A DNA stretch of 64,000 nt from Hydractinia symbiolongicarpus (taxonomy: Eukaryota; Cnidaria; Hydrozoa; Anthoathecata; Hydractiniidae), in assembly GCF_029227915.1 (NCBI RefSeq), contig NC_079881.1, forward strand, positions 3,348,001 through 3,412,000, given 5' to 3'. The position numbers were made by a program, and so were the translations under genes. The notes below the pieces were generated by a model, which was not told the DNA's origin, ran no database searches, and saw only the letters and a program-made list of their open reading frames with translations. Each line of letters begins with the position of its first letter. Position 1 is the stretch's first letter. Of this stretch, positions 37,262 through 49,917 are shown piece after piece.

Positions 37262-37632
37262 TGTTCAGCGCGCGATAACGGCTAGGGTTGGTCCCACAGT
37301 AAAAAATGACTTATTTCTCTAAATTTTTAAATAAAGCGCTACCACAGCGCCCAGTGTAATCGCTGAGTTCCGGCAATCATGTCAAATTAGAAGAATGTTG
37401 TTTCCTGGAGTTCAATTGTCTCATTTATAACACGTATAAGGTCGAAGTCCAAAGTCATTCAATTAAGTCCCACAGTCTATCGTTTCACTGTTAAAGGCGA
37501 TGCCACCTAGTAATATCAGAAAAATATCGCTAAATACATGTTGGTACGAATATGTGACGCAACCATTGTAACTCAAACGGATTGATACTGTTAGAAAGTC
37601 AATGAAATGTTGTTTTTGAAACTTTCTCTATT

Positions 37633-38005
37633 TCTTCAGCGCGCACTAACAACTCAGATTGGTCCCACAGTAAAAAATGTCTTATTTATCTAAATTTTTA
37701 AATAAAGCGCTACCACAACACCCAGTGTAATCGCTGAGTTCCAGTAATCATTTCAAATTAAGAAGATTGTTATCCCTTGGAGTCCAATTGGCTCACTTAT
37801 CACATTAATCAGGTCACAGTCCAAGATCAATTCAACTAAGACCCACAGTCAATCGTTTCACTGTTAAAAGCGATACCACCTTGTAATATCGGAAAAATAT
37901 CACTAAACACATGTTGGTACGAATATGTGACGCAACCATTGTAACTCAAACGGATTGATACTGTTAGAAAGCCAATGAAATGTAGTTATTGAAATGGTCT
38001 CTATT
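37633..38005. repeat. Monomer type A exemplar (373 bp)
   Basis: Type A is recognised by gcgcactaacaactcag at the start, taccacaacacccagtg in place of taccacagcgcccagtg, agttccagtaatc, agattgttatcccttgg and taccaccttgtaatatc. The change to acaacac removes the gcgct/agcgc dyad found in other types. Confidence 0.9.
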
Positions 38006-38377
38006 TCTTCAGCGCGCGCTAACGGCTAGGATTGGTACCGCAGTAAAAAATGACTTATTTCTCTAAATTTTTAAATGAAGCGCTACCACAGCGCCCAGTG
38101 TAATCGCTGTGTTCCGGAAATCATGTCAAATTAGAAGAATGTTATTTCCTGGAGTTTAATTGTCTCATTTATCACATTCATAAGGTCAAAATACAAAATC
38201 ATTTCAATTAAGTGCCACAGTCAATCGATTCACTGTTGAGAGAGATGCAGCCTAGTAATATCAGAAAAATATCGCTAAATACATGTTGGTACAAATATGT
38301 GACGCAACCGTTGTAACTCAAAAGGATTGATACTGTTAGAAAGTCAATGAAATGTAGTTTTTGAAACTGTCTCTAAA
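38006..38377. repeat. Monomer type B exemplar (372 bp)
   Basis: Type B is recognised by ggattggtaccgcag (contains the palindrome ggtacc), aaatgaagcgc, gtgttccggaaatc, aagtgccacag, and gttgagagagatgcagcc. It carries the 20-bp near-palindrome acagtcaatcgattcactgt. It occurs in domains 3, 4 and 5; r13 (8204) in domain 1 is a close relative. Confidence 0.9.
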
Positions 38378-38750
38378 TCTTCAGCGCCCCCTAACGGCTC
38401 AGATTGGTCCCACAGTAACAAATGACTTATTTATCTAAATTTTTTAATAAAGCGCTACCACAGCGCCCAGTGTAATCGCTGAGTTCCAGCAATCATTTCA
38501 AATTAAGAAGAATGTTATTTCTTGGAGTCCAATTGGCTCACTTATCACATTAATCAGGTAACAGTCCAAAATCCATTCAACTAAGACCCACAGTCAATCG
38601 TTTCACTGCTAAAAGCGATACCAACTAGTAATATCGGAAAAATATCACTAAATACATGTTGGTACAAATATGTGACGCAACCATTGTAACTCAAACGAAT
38701 TGATACTGTTAGAAAGACAATGAAATAAAGTTTTTGAAACTTTCTCTATT
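38378..38750. repeat. Monomer type C exemplar (373 bp)
   Basis: Type C is recognised by gcgccccctaacggctcag, cagtaacaaatgac, attttttaataaagcg, atccattcaactaagaccc and cactgctaaaagcg. The following D is entered through tgaaataaagtttttg. Confidence 0.9.
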
Positions 38751-39121
38751 TCTTCAACGCGCGATAACGGCTAGGATTGGTCCCACAGTAAAAAATGACT
38801 TATTTCTCTAAATTTTTAAATAAAGCGCTACCACAGCGCCCAGTGTAATCGCTGAGTTCCGGCAATCATGTCACATTAGAAGAATGTTGTTTCCTGGAGT
38901 TCAATTTTCTCATTTATAACACGTATAAGGTCGAAGTCCAAAGTCATTCAATTAAGTCCCACAGTCTATCGTTTCACTGTTAAAGGCGATGCCACCTAGT
39001 AATATCAGAAAAATATCGCTAAATACATGTTGGTACGAATATGTGACGCAACCATTGTAACTCAAACGGATTGATACTGTTAGAAAGTCAATGAAATGTT
39101 GTTTTTGAAACTTTCTCTATT
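38751..39121. repeat. Monomer type D exemplar (371 bp)
   Basis: Type D is recognised by cttcaacgcgcgataacgg, gaatgttgtttcctgg, aacacgtataaggtcg, gtctatcgtttc and gttaaaggcgatgcc, and ends gaaatgttgtttttg. The aacac-ataaggtcg segment is shared with S and Z types of domain 3, suggesting a common origin. Confidence 0.88.
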
Positions 39122-40610
39122 TCTTCAGCGCGCACTAACAACTCAGATTGGTCCCACAGTAAAAAATGACTTATTTATCTAAATTTTTAAATAAAGTGCT
39201 ACCACAACACCCAGTGTAATCGCTGAGTTCCAGTAATCATTTCAAATTAAGAAGATTGTTATCCCTTGGAGTCCAATTGGCTCACTTATCACATTAATCA
39301 GGTCACAGTCCAAGATCAATTCAACTAAGACCCACAGTCAATCGTTTCACTGTTAAAAGCGATACCACCTTGTAATATCGGAAAAATATCACTAAACACA
39401 TGTTGGTACGAATATGTGACGCAACCATTGTAACTCAAACGGATTGATACTGTTAGAAAGCCAATGAAATGTAGTTATTGAAATGGTCTCTATTTCTTCA
39501 GCGCGCGCTAACGGCTAGGATTGGTACCGCAGTAAAAAATGACTTATTTCTCTAAATTTTTAAATGAAGCGCTACCACAGCGCCCAGTGTAATCGCTGTG
39601 TTCCGGAAATCATGTCAAATTAGAAGAATGTTATTTCCTGGAGTTCAATTGTCTCATTTATCACATTCATAAGGTCAAAATACAAAATCATTTCAATTAA
39701 GTGCCACAGTCAATCGATTCACTGTTGAGAGAGATGCAGCCTAGTAATATCAGAAAAATATCGCTAAATACATGTTGGTACAAATATGTGACGCAACCGT
39801 TGTAACTCAAAAGGATTGATACTGTTAGAAAGTCAATGAAATGTAGTTTTTGAAACTGTCTCTAAATCTTCAGCGCCCCCTAACGGCTCAGATTGGTCCC
39901 ACAGTAACAAATGACTTATTTATCTAAATTTTTTAATAAAGCGCTACCACAGCGCCCAGTGTAATCGCTGAGTTCCAGCAATCATTTCAAATTAAGAAGA
40001 ATGTTATTTCTTGGAGTCCAATTGGCTCACTTATCACAATAATCAGGTAACAGTCCAAAATCCATTCAACTAAGACCCACAGTCAATCGTTTCACTGCTA
40101 AAAGCGATACCAACTAGTAATATCGGAAAAATATCACTAAATACATGTTGGTACAAATATGTGACGCAACCATTGTAACTCAAACGAATTGATACTGTTA
40201 GAAAGACAATGAAATAAAGTTTTTGAAACTTTCTCTATTTCTTCAACGCGCGATAACGGCTAGGATTGGTCCCACAGTAAAAAATGACTTATTTCTCTAA
40301 ATTTTTAAATAAAGCGCTACCACAGCGCCCAGTGTAATCGCTGAGTTCCGGCAATCATGTCACATTAGAAGAATGTTGTTTCCTGGAGTTCAATTTTCTC
40401 ATTTATAACACGTATAAGGTCGAAGTCCAAAGTCATTCAATTAAGTCCCACAGTCTATCGTTTCACTGTTAAAGGCGATGCCACCTAGTAATATCAGAAA
40501 AATATCGCTAAATACATGTTGGTACGAATATGTGACGCAACCATTGTAACTCAAACGGATTGATACTGTTAGAAAGTCAATGAAATGTTGTTTTTGAAAC
40601 TTTCTCTATT
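39122..40610. repeat. 1489-bp HOR unit 2 (A B C D)
   Basis: Second unit. Private changes include aaagtgctacc in A (near 39197) and cacaataatcagg in C (near 40036). Confidence 0.94.
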
Positions 40611-42099
40611 TCTTCAGCGCGCACTAACAACTCAGATTGGTCCCACAGTAAAAAATGACTTATTTATCTAAATTTTTAAATAAAGCGCTACCACAACACC
40701 CAGTGTAATCGCTGAGTTCCAGTAATCATTTCAAATTAAGAAGATTGTTATCCCTTGGAGTCCAATTGGCTCACTTATCACATTAATCAGGTCACAGTCC
40801 AAGATCAATTCAACTAAGACCCACAGTCAATCGTTTCACTGTTAAAAGCGATACCACATTGTAATATCGGAAAAATATCACTAAACACATGTTGGTACGA
40901 ATATGTGACGCAACCATTGTAACTCAAACGGATTGATACTGTTAGAAAGCCAATGAAATGTAGTTATTGAAATGGTCTCTATTTCTTCAGCGCGCGCTAA
41001 CGGCTAGGATTGGTACCGCAGTAAAAAATGACTTATTTCTCTAAATTTTTAAATGAAGCGCTACCACAGCGCCCAGTGTAATCGCTGTGTTCCGGAAATC
41101 ATGTCAAATTAGAAGAATGTTATTTCCTGGAGTTCAATTGTCTCATTTATCACATTCATAAGGTCAAAATACAAAATCATTTCAATTAAGTGCCACAGTC
41201 AATCGATTCACTGTTGAGAGAGATGCAGCCTAGTAATATCAGAAAAATATCGCTAAATACATGTTGGTACGAATATGTGACGCAACCGTTGTAACTCAAA
41301 AGGATTGATACTGTTAGAAAGTCAATGAAATGTAGTTTTTGAAACTGTCTCTAAATCTTCTGCGCCCCCTAACGGCTCAGATTGGTCCCACAGTAACAAA
41401 TGACTTATTTATCTAAATTTTTTAATAAAGCGCTGCCACAGCGCCCAGTGTAATCGCTGAGTTCCAGCAATCATTTCAAATTAAGAAGAATGTTATTTCT
41501 TGGAGTCCAATTGGCTCACTTATCACATTAATCAGGTAACAGTCCAAAATCTATTCAACTAAGACCCACAGTCAATCGTTTCACTGCTAAAAGCGATACC
41601 AACTAGTAATATCGCAAAAATATCACTAAATACATGTTGGTACGAATATGTGACGCAACCATTGTAACTCAAACGAATTAATACTGTTAGAAAGACAATG
41701 AAATAAAGTTTTTGAAACTTTCTCTATTTCTTCAACGCGCGATAACGGCTAGGATTGGTCCCACAGTAAAAAATGACTTATTTCTCTAAATTTTTAAATA
41801 AAGCGCTACCACAGCGCCCAGTGTAATCGCTGAGTTCCGGCAATCATGTCAAATTAGAAGAATGTTGTTTCCTGGAGTTCAATTCTCTCATTTATAACAC
41901 GTATAAGGTCGAAGTCCAAAGTCATTCAATTAAGTCCCACAGTCTATCGTTTCACTGTTAAAGGCGATGCCACCTAGTAATATCAGAAAAATATCGCTAA
42001 ATACATGTTGGTACGAATATGTGACGCAACCATTGTAACTCAAACGGATTGATACTGTTAGAAAGTCAATGAAATGTTGTTTTTGAAACTTTCTCTATT
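40611..42099. repeat. 1489-bp HOR unit 3 (A B C D)
   Basis: Third unit. Private changes include taccacattgtaatatc in A (near 40855), cttctgcgcccc at the C start (41356), atatcgcaaaaat and aacgaattaatactg in C. Its D has gtcaaattag and caattctctc, where units 1, 2 and 4 have gtcacattag and caattttctc. Confidence 0.94.
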
Positions 42100-43588
42100 T
42101 CTTCAGCGCGCACTAACAACTCAGATTGGTCCCACAGTAAAAAATGACTTATTTATCTAAATTTTTAAATAAAGCGCTACCACAACACCCAGTGTAATCG
42201 CTGAGTTCCAGTAATCATTTCAAATTAAGAAGATTGTTATCCCTTGGAGTCCAATTGGCTCACTTATCACATTAATCAGGTCACAGTCCAAGATCAATTC
42301 AACTAAGACCCACAGTCAATCGTTTCACTGTTAAAAGCGATACCACCTTGTAATATCGGAAAAATATCACTAAACACATGTTGGTACGAATATGTGACGC
42401 AACCATTGTAACTCAAACGGATTGATACTGTTAGAAAGCCAATGAAATGTAGTTATTGAAATGGTCTCTATTTCTTCAGCGCGCGCTAACGGCTAGGATT
42501 GGTACCGCAGTAAAAAATGACTTATTTCTCTAAATTTTTAAATGAAGCGCTACCACAGCGCCCAGTGTAATCGCTGTGTTCCGGAAATCATGTCAAATTA
42601 GAAGAATGTTATTTCCTGGAGTTCAATTGTCTCATTTATCACATTCATAAGGTCAAAATACAAAATCATTTCAATTAAGTGCCACAGTCAATCGATTCAC
42701 TGTTGAGAGAGATGCAGCCTAGTAATATCAGAAAAATATCGCTAAATACATGTTGGTACAAATATGTGACGCAACCGTTGTAACTCAAAAGGATTGATAC
42801 TGTTAGAAAGTCAATGAAATGTAGTTTTTGAAACTGTCTCTAAATCTTCAGCGCCCTCTAACGGCTCAGATTGGTCCCACAGTAACAAATGACTTATTTA
42901 TCTAAATTTTTTAATAAAGCGCTACCACAGCGCCCAGTGTAATCGCTGAGTTCCAGCAATCATTTCAAATTAAGAAGAATGTTATTTCTTGGAGTCCAAT
43001 TGGCTCACTTATCACATTAATCAGGTAACAGTCCAAAATCCATTCAACTAAGACCCACAGTCAATCGTTTCATTGCTAAAAGCGATACCAACTAGTAATA
43101 TCGGAAAAATATCACTAAATACATGTTGGTACGAATATGTGACGCAACCATTGTAACTCAAACGAATTGATACTGTTAGAAAGACAATGAAATAAAGTTT
43201 TTGAAACTTTCTCTATTTCTTCAACGCGCGATAACGGCTAGGATTGGTCCCACAGTAAAAAATGACTTATTTCTCTAAATTTTTAAATAAAGCGCTACCA
43301 CAGCGCCCAGTGTAATCGCTGAGTTCCGGCAATCATGTCACATTAGAAGAATGTTGTTTCCTGGAGTTCAATTTTCTCATTTATAACACGTATAAGGTCG
43401 AAGTCCAAAGTCATTCAATTAAGTCCCACAGTCTATCGTTTCACTGTTAAAGGCGATGCCACCTAGTAATATCAGAAAAATATCGCTAAATACATGTTGG
43501 TACGAATATGTGACGCAACCATTGTAACTCAAACGGATTGATACTGTTAGAAAGTCAATAAAATGTTGTTTTTGAAACTTTCTCTATT
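42100..43588. repeat. 1489-bp HOR unit 4 (A B C D)
   Basis: Fourth unit. Private changes include gcgccctctaacgg at the C start and tcattgctaaaag in C, with gtcaataaaatg near the D end. Confidence 0.94.
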
Positions 43589-45077
43589 TCTTCAGCGCGC
43601 ACTAACAACTCAGATTGGTCCCACAGTAAAAAATGACTTATTTATCTAAATTTTTATATAAAGCGCTACCACAACACCAAGTGTAATCGCTGAGTTCCAG
43701 TAATCATTTCAAATTAAGAAGATTGTTATCCCTTGGAGTCCAATTGGCTCACTTATCACATTAATCAGGTCACAGTCCAAGATCAATTCAACTAAGACCC
43801 ACAGTCAATCGTTTCACTGTTAAAAGCGATACCACCTTGTAATATCGGAAAAATATCACTAAACACATGTTGGTACGAATATGTGACGCAACCATTGTAA
43901 CTCAAACGGATTGATACTGTTAGAAAGCCAATGAAATGTAGTTATTGAAATGGTCTCTATTTCTTCAGCGCGCGCTAACGGCTAGGATTGGTACCGCAGT
44001 AAAAAATGACTTATTTCTCTAAATTTTTAAATGAAGCGCTACCACAGCGCCCAGTGTAATCGCTGTGTTCCGGAAATCATGTCAAATTAGAAGAATGTTA
44101 TTTCCTGGAGTTCAATTGTCTCATTTATCACATTCATAAGGTCAAAATACAAAATCATTTCAATTAAGTGCCACAGTCAATCGATTCACTGTTGAGAGAG
44201 ATGCAGCCTAGTAATATCAGAAAAATATCGCTAAATACATGTTGGTACGAATATGTGACGCAACCGTTGTAACTCAAAAGGATTGATACTGTTAGAAAGT
44301 CAATGAAATGTAGTTTTTGAAACTGTCTCTAAATCTTCAGCGCCCCCTAACGGCTCAGATTGGTCCCACAGTAACAAATGACTTATTTATCTAAATTTTT
44401 TAATAAAGCGCTACCACAGCGCCCAGTGTAATCGCTGAGTTCCGGCAATCATTTCAAATTAAGAAGAATGTTATTTCTTGGAGTCCAATTGGCTCACTTA
44501 TCACATTAATCAGGTAACAGTCCAAAATCCATTCAACTAAGACCCACAGTCAATCGTTTCACTGCTAAAAGCGATACCAACTAGTAATATCGGAAAAATA
44601 TCACTAAATACATGTTGGTACGAATATGTGACGCAACCATTGTAACTCAAACGAATTGATACTGTTAGAAAGACAATGAAATAAAGTTTTTGAAACTTTC
44701 TCTATTTCTTCAACGCGCGATAACGGCTAGGATTGGTCCCACAGTAAAAAATGACTTATTTCTCTAAATTTTTAAATAAAGCGCTACCACAGCGCCCAGT
44801 GTAATCGCTGAGTTCCGGCAATCATGTCAAATTAGAAGAATGTTGTTTCCTGGAGTTCAATTGTCTCATTTATAACACGTATAAGGTCGAAGTCCAAAGT
44901 CATTCAATTAAGTCCCACAGTCTATCGTTTCACTGTTAAAGGCGATGCCACCTAGTAATATCAGAAAAATATCGCTAAATACATGTTGGTACGAATATGT
45001 GACACAACCATTGTAACTCAAACGGATTGATACTGTTAGAAAGTCAATGAAATGTTGTTTTTGAAACTTTCTCTATT
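43589..45077. repeat. 1489-bp HOR unit 5 (A B C D)
   Basis: Fifth and last regular unit. Private changes include tttttatataaagcgc and acaccaagtg in A, gagttccggc in C, and gacacaaccattg near the D end. The following monomer (45078) is a hybrid that ends the regular run. Confidence 0.94.
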
Positions 45078-45450
45078 TCTTCAGCGCGCACTAACAACTC
45101 AGATTGGTCCCACAGTAAAAAATGACTTATTTATCTAAATTTTTTAATAAAGCGCTACCACAGCGCCCAGTGTAATTGCTGAGTTCCAGCAATCATTTCA
45201 AATTAAGAAGAATGTTATTTCCTGGAGTTCAATTGTCTCATTTATCACATTCATAAGGTCAAAATACAAAATCATTTCAATTAAGTGCCACAGTCAATCG
45301 ATTCACTGTTGAGAGAGATGCAGCCTAGTAATATCAGAAAAATATCGCTAAATACATGTTGGTACGAATATGTGACGCAACCGTTGTAACTCAAAAGGAT
45401 TGATACTGTTAGAAAGTCAATGAAAGGTAGTTTTTGAAACTGTCTCCAAA
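45078..45450. repeat. Hybrid monomer A/C/B
   Basis: It starts as A (actaacaactcag), becomes C-like (attttttaataaagcg, gcgcccagtg), then B-like after gttatttcctgg (cattcataagg, aagtgccacag, gagagagatgcagcc). It is followed by C at 45451. It therefore closes the regular 4-monomer run by a deletion in register. Confidence 0.87.
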
Positions 45451-46939
45451 TCTTCAGCGCCCCCTAACGGCTCAGATTGGTCCCACAGTAACAAATGACT
45501 TATTTATCTAAATTTTTTAATAAAGCGCTACCACAGCGCCCAGTGTAATCGCTGAGTTCCAGCAATCATTTCAAATTAAGAAGAATGTTATTTCTTGGAG
45601 TCCAATTGGCTCACTTATCACATTAATCAGGTAACAGTCCAAAATCCATTCAACTAAGACCCACAGTCAATCGTTTCACTGCTAAAAGCGATACCAACTA
45701 GTAATATCGGAAAAATATCACTAAATACATGTTGGTACGAATATGTGACGCAACCATTGTAACTCAAACGGATTGATACTGTTAGAAAGTCAATGAAATG
45801 TTGTTTTTGAAACTTTCTCTATTTCTTCAACGCGCGATAACGGCTAGGATTGGTCCCACAGTGAAAAATGACTTATTTCTCTAAATTTTTAAATAAAGCG
45901 CTACCACAGCGCCCAGTGTAATCGCTGAGTTCCGGCAATCATGTCAAATTAGAAGAATGTTGTTTCCTGGAGTTCAATTGTCTCATTTATAACACGTATA
46001 AGGTCGAAGTCCAAAGTCATTCAATTAAGTCCCACAGTCTATCGTTTCACTGTTAAAGGCGATGCCACCTAGTAATATCAGAAAAATATCGCTAAATACA
46101 TGTTGGTACGAATATGTGACGCAACCATTGTAACTCAAACGGATTGATACTGTTAGAAAGTCAATGAAATGTTGTTTTTGAAACTTTCTCTATTTCTTCA
46201 GCGCGCACTAACAACTCAGATTGGTCCCACAGTAAAAAATGACTTATTTATCTAAATTTTTAAATAAAGCGCTACCACAACACCCAGTGTAATCGCTGAG
46301 TTCCAGTAATCATTTCAAATTAAGAAAATTGTTATCCCTTGGAGTCCAATTGGCTCACTTATCACATTAATCAGGTCACAGTCCAAGATCAATTCAACTA
46401 AGACCCACAGTCAATCGTTTCACTGTTAAAAGCGATACCACCTTGTAATATCGGAAAAATATCACTAAACACATGTTGGTACGAATATGTGACGCAACCA
46501 TTGTAACTCAAACGGATTGATACTGTTAGAAAGCCAATGAAATGTAGTTATTAAAATGGTCTCTATTTCTTCAGCGCGCGCTAACGGCTAGGATTGGTAC
46601 CGCAGTAAAAAATGACTTATTTCTCTAAATTTTTAAATGAAGCGCTACCACAGCGCCCAGTGTAATCGCTGTGTTCCGGAAATCATGTCAAATTAGAAGA
46701 ATGTTATTTCCTGGAGTTCAATTGTCTCATTTATCACATTCATAAGGTCAAAATACAAAATCATTTCAATTAAGTGCCACAGTCAATCGATTCACTGTTG
46801 AGAGAGATGCAGCCTAGTAATATCAGAAAAATATCGCTAAATACATGTTGGTACGAATATGTGACGCAACCGTTGTAACTCAAAAGGATTGATACTGTTA
46901 GAAAGTCAATGAAATGTTGTTTTTGAAACTTTCTCTATT

Positions 46940-47310
46940 TCTTCAGCGCGCACTAACAACTCAGATTGGTCCCACAGTAAAAAATGACTTATTTATCTAA
47001 ATTTTTTAATAAAGCACTACCACAGCGCCCAGTGTAATCGCTGAGTTCCGGCAATCATGTCAAATTAGAAGAATGTTGTTTCCTGGAGTTCAATTTTCTC
47101 ATTTAAAACACGTATAAGGTCGAAGTCCAAAGTCATTCAATTAAGTCCCACAGTCTATCGTTTCACTGTTAAAGGCGATGCCACCTAGTAATATCAGAAA
47201 AATATCGCTAAATACATGTTGGTACGAATATGTGACGCAACCATTGTAACTCAAACGGATTGATACTGTTAGAAAGTCAATGAAATGTTGTTTTTGAAAC
47301 TTTCTCTATT
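46940..47310. repeat. Hybrid monomer A/C/D
   Basis: It starts as A (actaacaactcag), continues as C (attttttaataaagcactacc, with a G-to-A change in gcgct) and ends as D (gttgtttcctgg, acacgtataagg, gtctatcg). It is followed by another A at 47311, so two A-type heads are adjacent, 371 bp apart. Confidence 0.87.
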
Positions 47311-48427
47311 TCTTCAGCGCGCACTAACAACTCAGATTGGTCCCACAGTAAAAAATGACTTATTTATCTAAATTTTTAAATAAAGCGCTACCACAACACC
47401 CAGTGTAATCGCTGAGTTCCAGTAATCATTTCAAATTAAGAAGATTGTTATCCCTTGGAGTCCAATTGGCTCACTTATCACATTAATCAGGTCACAGTCC
47501 AAGATCAATTCAACTAAGACCCACAGTCAATCGTTTCACTGTTAAAAGCGATACCACCTAGTAATATCAGAAAATTATGGCTAAATACATGTTGGTACGA
47601 ATATGTGACACAGCCGTTGTAACTCAAACGGACTGACACCGTTAGAAAGACAATGAAATGTAGTTATTGAAATGGTCTCTATTTCTTCAGCGCGCGCTAA
47701 CGGCTAGGATTGGTCCCGCAGTAAAAAATGACTTATTTCTCTAAATTTTTAAATGAAGCGCTACCACAGCGCCCAGTGTAATCGCTGTGTTCCGGCAATC
47801 ATGTCAAATTAGAAGAATGTTATTTCCTGGAGTTCAATTGTCTCATTTATCACATTCATAAGGTCAAAATACAAAATCAGTTCATTAAGTCCCACAGTCA
47901 ATCGTTTCACTGTTAAAAGCGCTACCACTAAGTAATATCGTTAAAATATCACAAAATACATGTTGGTACGAATATGTGACGCAACCATTGTAACTGAAAG
48001 CGATTGATACTGTTAGAAAGTCAAAGAAATGTTGTTTTTGAAACTGTCTCTATTTCTTCAGCGCGCGATAACGGCTATGATTGGTCCCACAGTACAAACT
48101 GACTTATTTATCTAAACTTTTAAATACACCGCTAACACAGCGCCCAGTGTAATCGCTGAGTTCCAGCAATCTTGTCAAATTAAGAAGAATGTTTTTTCTT
48201 GGAGTCCAATCGGCTCACTTATCACATTAATAAGGTCAAAGTCTAACATCAGTTCAATTAAGTCCCACAGTCAATCGTTTCACTGTTAAAAGCGATACCA
48301 CTAAGTAATATCGGAAAAATATCACTATATACATTTTGGTACGAATATGTGACGCAACCGTTGTAACTCAAAAGGATTGATACTGTTATAAAGTCAACGA
48401 AATGGAGTTTTTGAAACTGTCTTTATT

Positions 48428-48798
48428 TGTTCAGCGCCCGATAACGGCTAGGGTTGGTCCCACAGCACAAAATTACTTATTTATCTAAATTTTTAAAAAA
48501 GCGCTACCACAGCGCCCAGTGTAATCGCTGTGTTCCGGAAATCATGTCAAATTAGAAGAATGTTATTTCCTGGAGTTCAATTGTCTCATTTATCACATAC
48601 ATAAGGTCAAAATACAAAATCATTTCAATTAAGTGCCACAGTCAATCGATTCACTGTTGAGAGAGATGCAGCCTAGTAATATCAGAAAAATATCGCTAAA
48701 TACATGTTGGTACGAATATGTGACGCAACCGTTGTAACTCAAAAGGATTGATACTGTTAGAAAGTCAATGAAATGTAGTTTTTGAAACTGACTCTAAA
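48428..48798. repeat. Hybrid monomer F/B with 3-bp loss
   Basis: The head is F (gggttggtcccacagcac); after gcgctaccacagcgccc the rest is B (gtgttccggaaatc, aagtgccacag, gagagagatgcagcc). The AT-rich block reads tttttaaaaaagcg where others read tttttaaataaagcg or aatgaagcg. B's usual cacattcataagg is cacatacataagg, a marker shared with 54383. Confidence 0.85.
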
Positions 48799-49917
48799 TC
48801 TTCAGCGCCCCCTAACGGCTCAGATTGGTCCCACAGTAACAAATGACTTATTTATCTAAATTTTTTAATAAAGCGCTACCACAGCGCCCAGTGTAATCGC
48901 TGAGTTCCAGCAATCATTTCAAACTAAGAAGAATGTTATTTCTTGGAGTCCAATTGGCTCACTTATCACATTAATCAGGTAACAGTCCAAAATCCATTCA
49001 ACTAAGACCCACAGTCAATCGTTTCACTGCTAAAAGCGATACCAACTAGTAATATCGGAAAAATATCACTAAATACATGTTGGTACGAATATGTGACGCA
49101 ACCAATGTAACTCAAACGAATTGATACTGTTAGAAAGACAATGAAATAAAGTTTTTGAAACTTTCTCTATTTCTTCAGCGCGCACTAACAACTCAGATTG
49201 GTCCCACAGTAAAAAATGACTTATTTATCTAAATTTTTAAATAAAGCGCTACCACAACACCCAGTGTAATCGCTGAGTTCCAGTAATCATTTCAAATTAA
49301 GAAGATTGTTATCCCTTGTAGTCCAATTGGCTCACTTATCACATTAATCAGGTCACAGTCCAAAATCAATTCAACTAAGACCCACAGTCAATCGTTTCAC
49401 TGTTAAAAGCGCTACCACTAAGTAATATCGTAAAAATATCACAAAATACATGTTGGTATGAATATGTGACGCAACCATTGTAACTGAAAGCGATTGATAC
49501 TGTTAGAAAGTCAATGAAATGTTGTTTTTGAAACTGTCTCTATTTCTTCAGCGCGCGATAACGGCTATGATTGGTCCCACAGTACAAAATGACTTATTTA
49601 TCTAAACTTTTAAATACACCGCTAACACAGCGCCCAGTGTAATCGCTGAGTTCCAGCAATCTTGTCAAATTAAGAAGAATGTTTTTTCTTGGAGTCCAAT
49701 CGGCTCACTTATCACATTAATAAGGTCAAAGTCCAACATCAGTTCAATTAAGTCCCACAGTCAATCGTTTCACTGTTAAAAGCGATACCACTAAGTAATA
49801 TCGGAAAAATATCACTATATACATTTTGGTACGAATATGTGACGCAACCGTTGTAACTCAAAAGGATTGACACCGTTAGAAAGACAATGAAATGTAGTTA
49901 TTGAAATGGTCTCTATT

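Larger units (their letters stand above)
37633..39121. repeat. 1489-bp HOR unit 1 (A B C D)
   Basis: First complete unit. Private changes against unit 2 include aaaaaatgtc near 37679 (unit 2 has aaaaaatgac) and gagtttaattg in B near 38156. Otherwise it matches base for base in the stretches compared. Confidence 0.94.
37262..47683. repeat. Domain 4: 4-monomer HOR of 1489 bp
   Basis: Starts: D 37262; then A B C D at 37633/38006/38378/38751, 39122/39495/39867/40240, 40611/40984/41356/41729, 42100/42473/42845/43218 and 43589/43962/44334/44707. Each unit is exactly 1489 bp (A 373, B 372, C 373, D 371). After 45078 order breaks: A/C/B hybrid 45078, C 45451, D 45824, A 46195, B 46568, A/C/D hybrid 46940, A 47311. 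The marker actaacaactcag recurs at 37645, 39134, 40623, 42112, 43601 and 45090. Comparison of the first two units shows about five substitutions, so this is the most homogeneous and probably most recently amplified HOR in the window. Confidence 0.95.
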
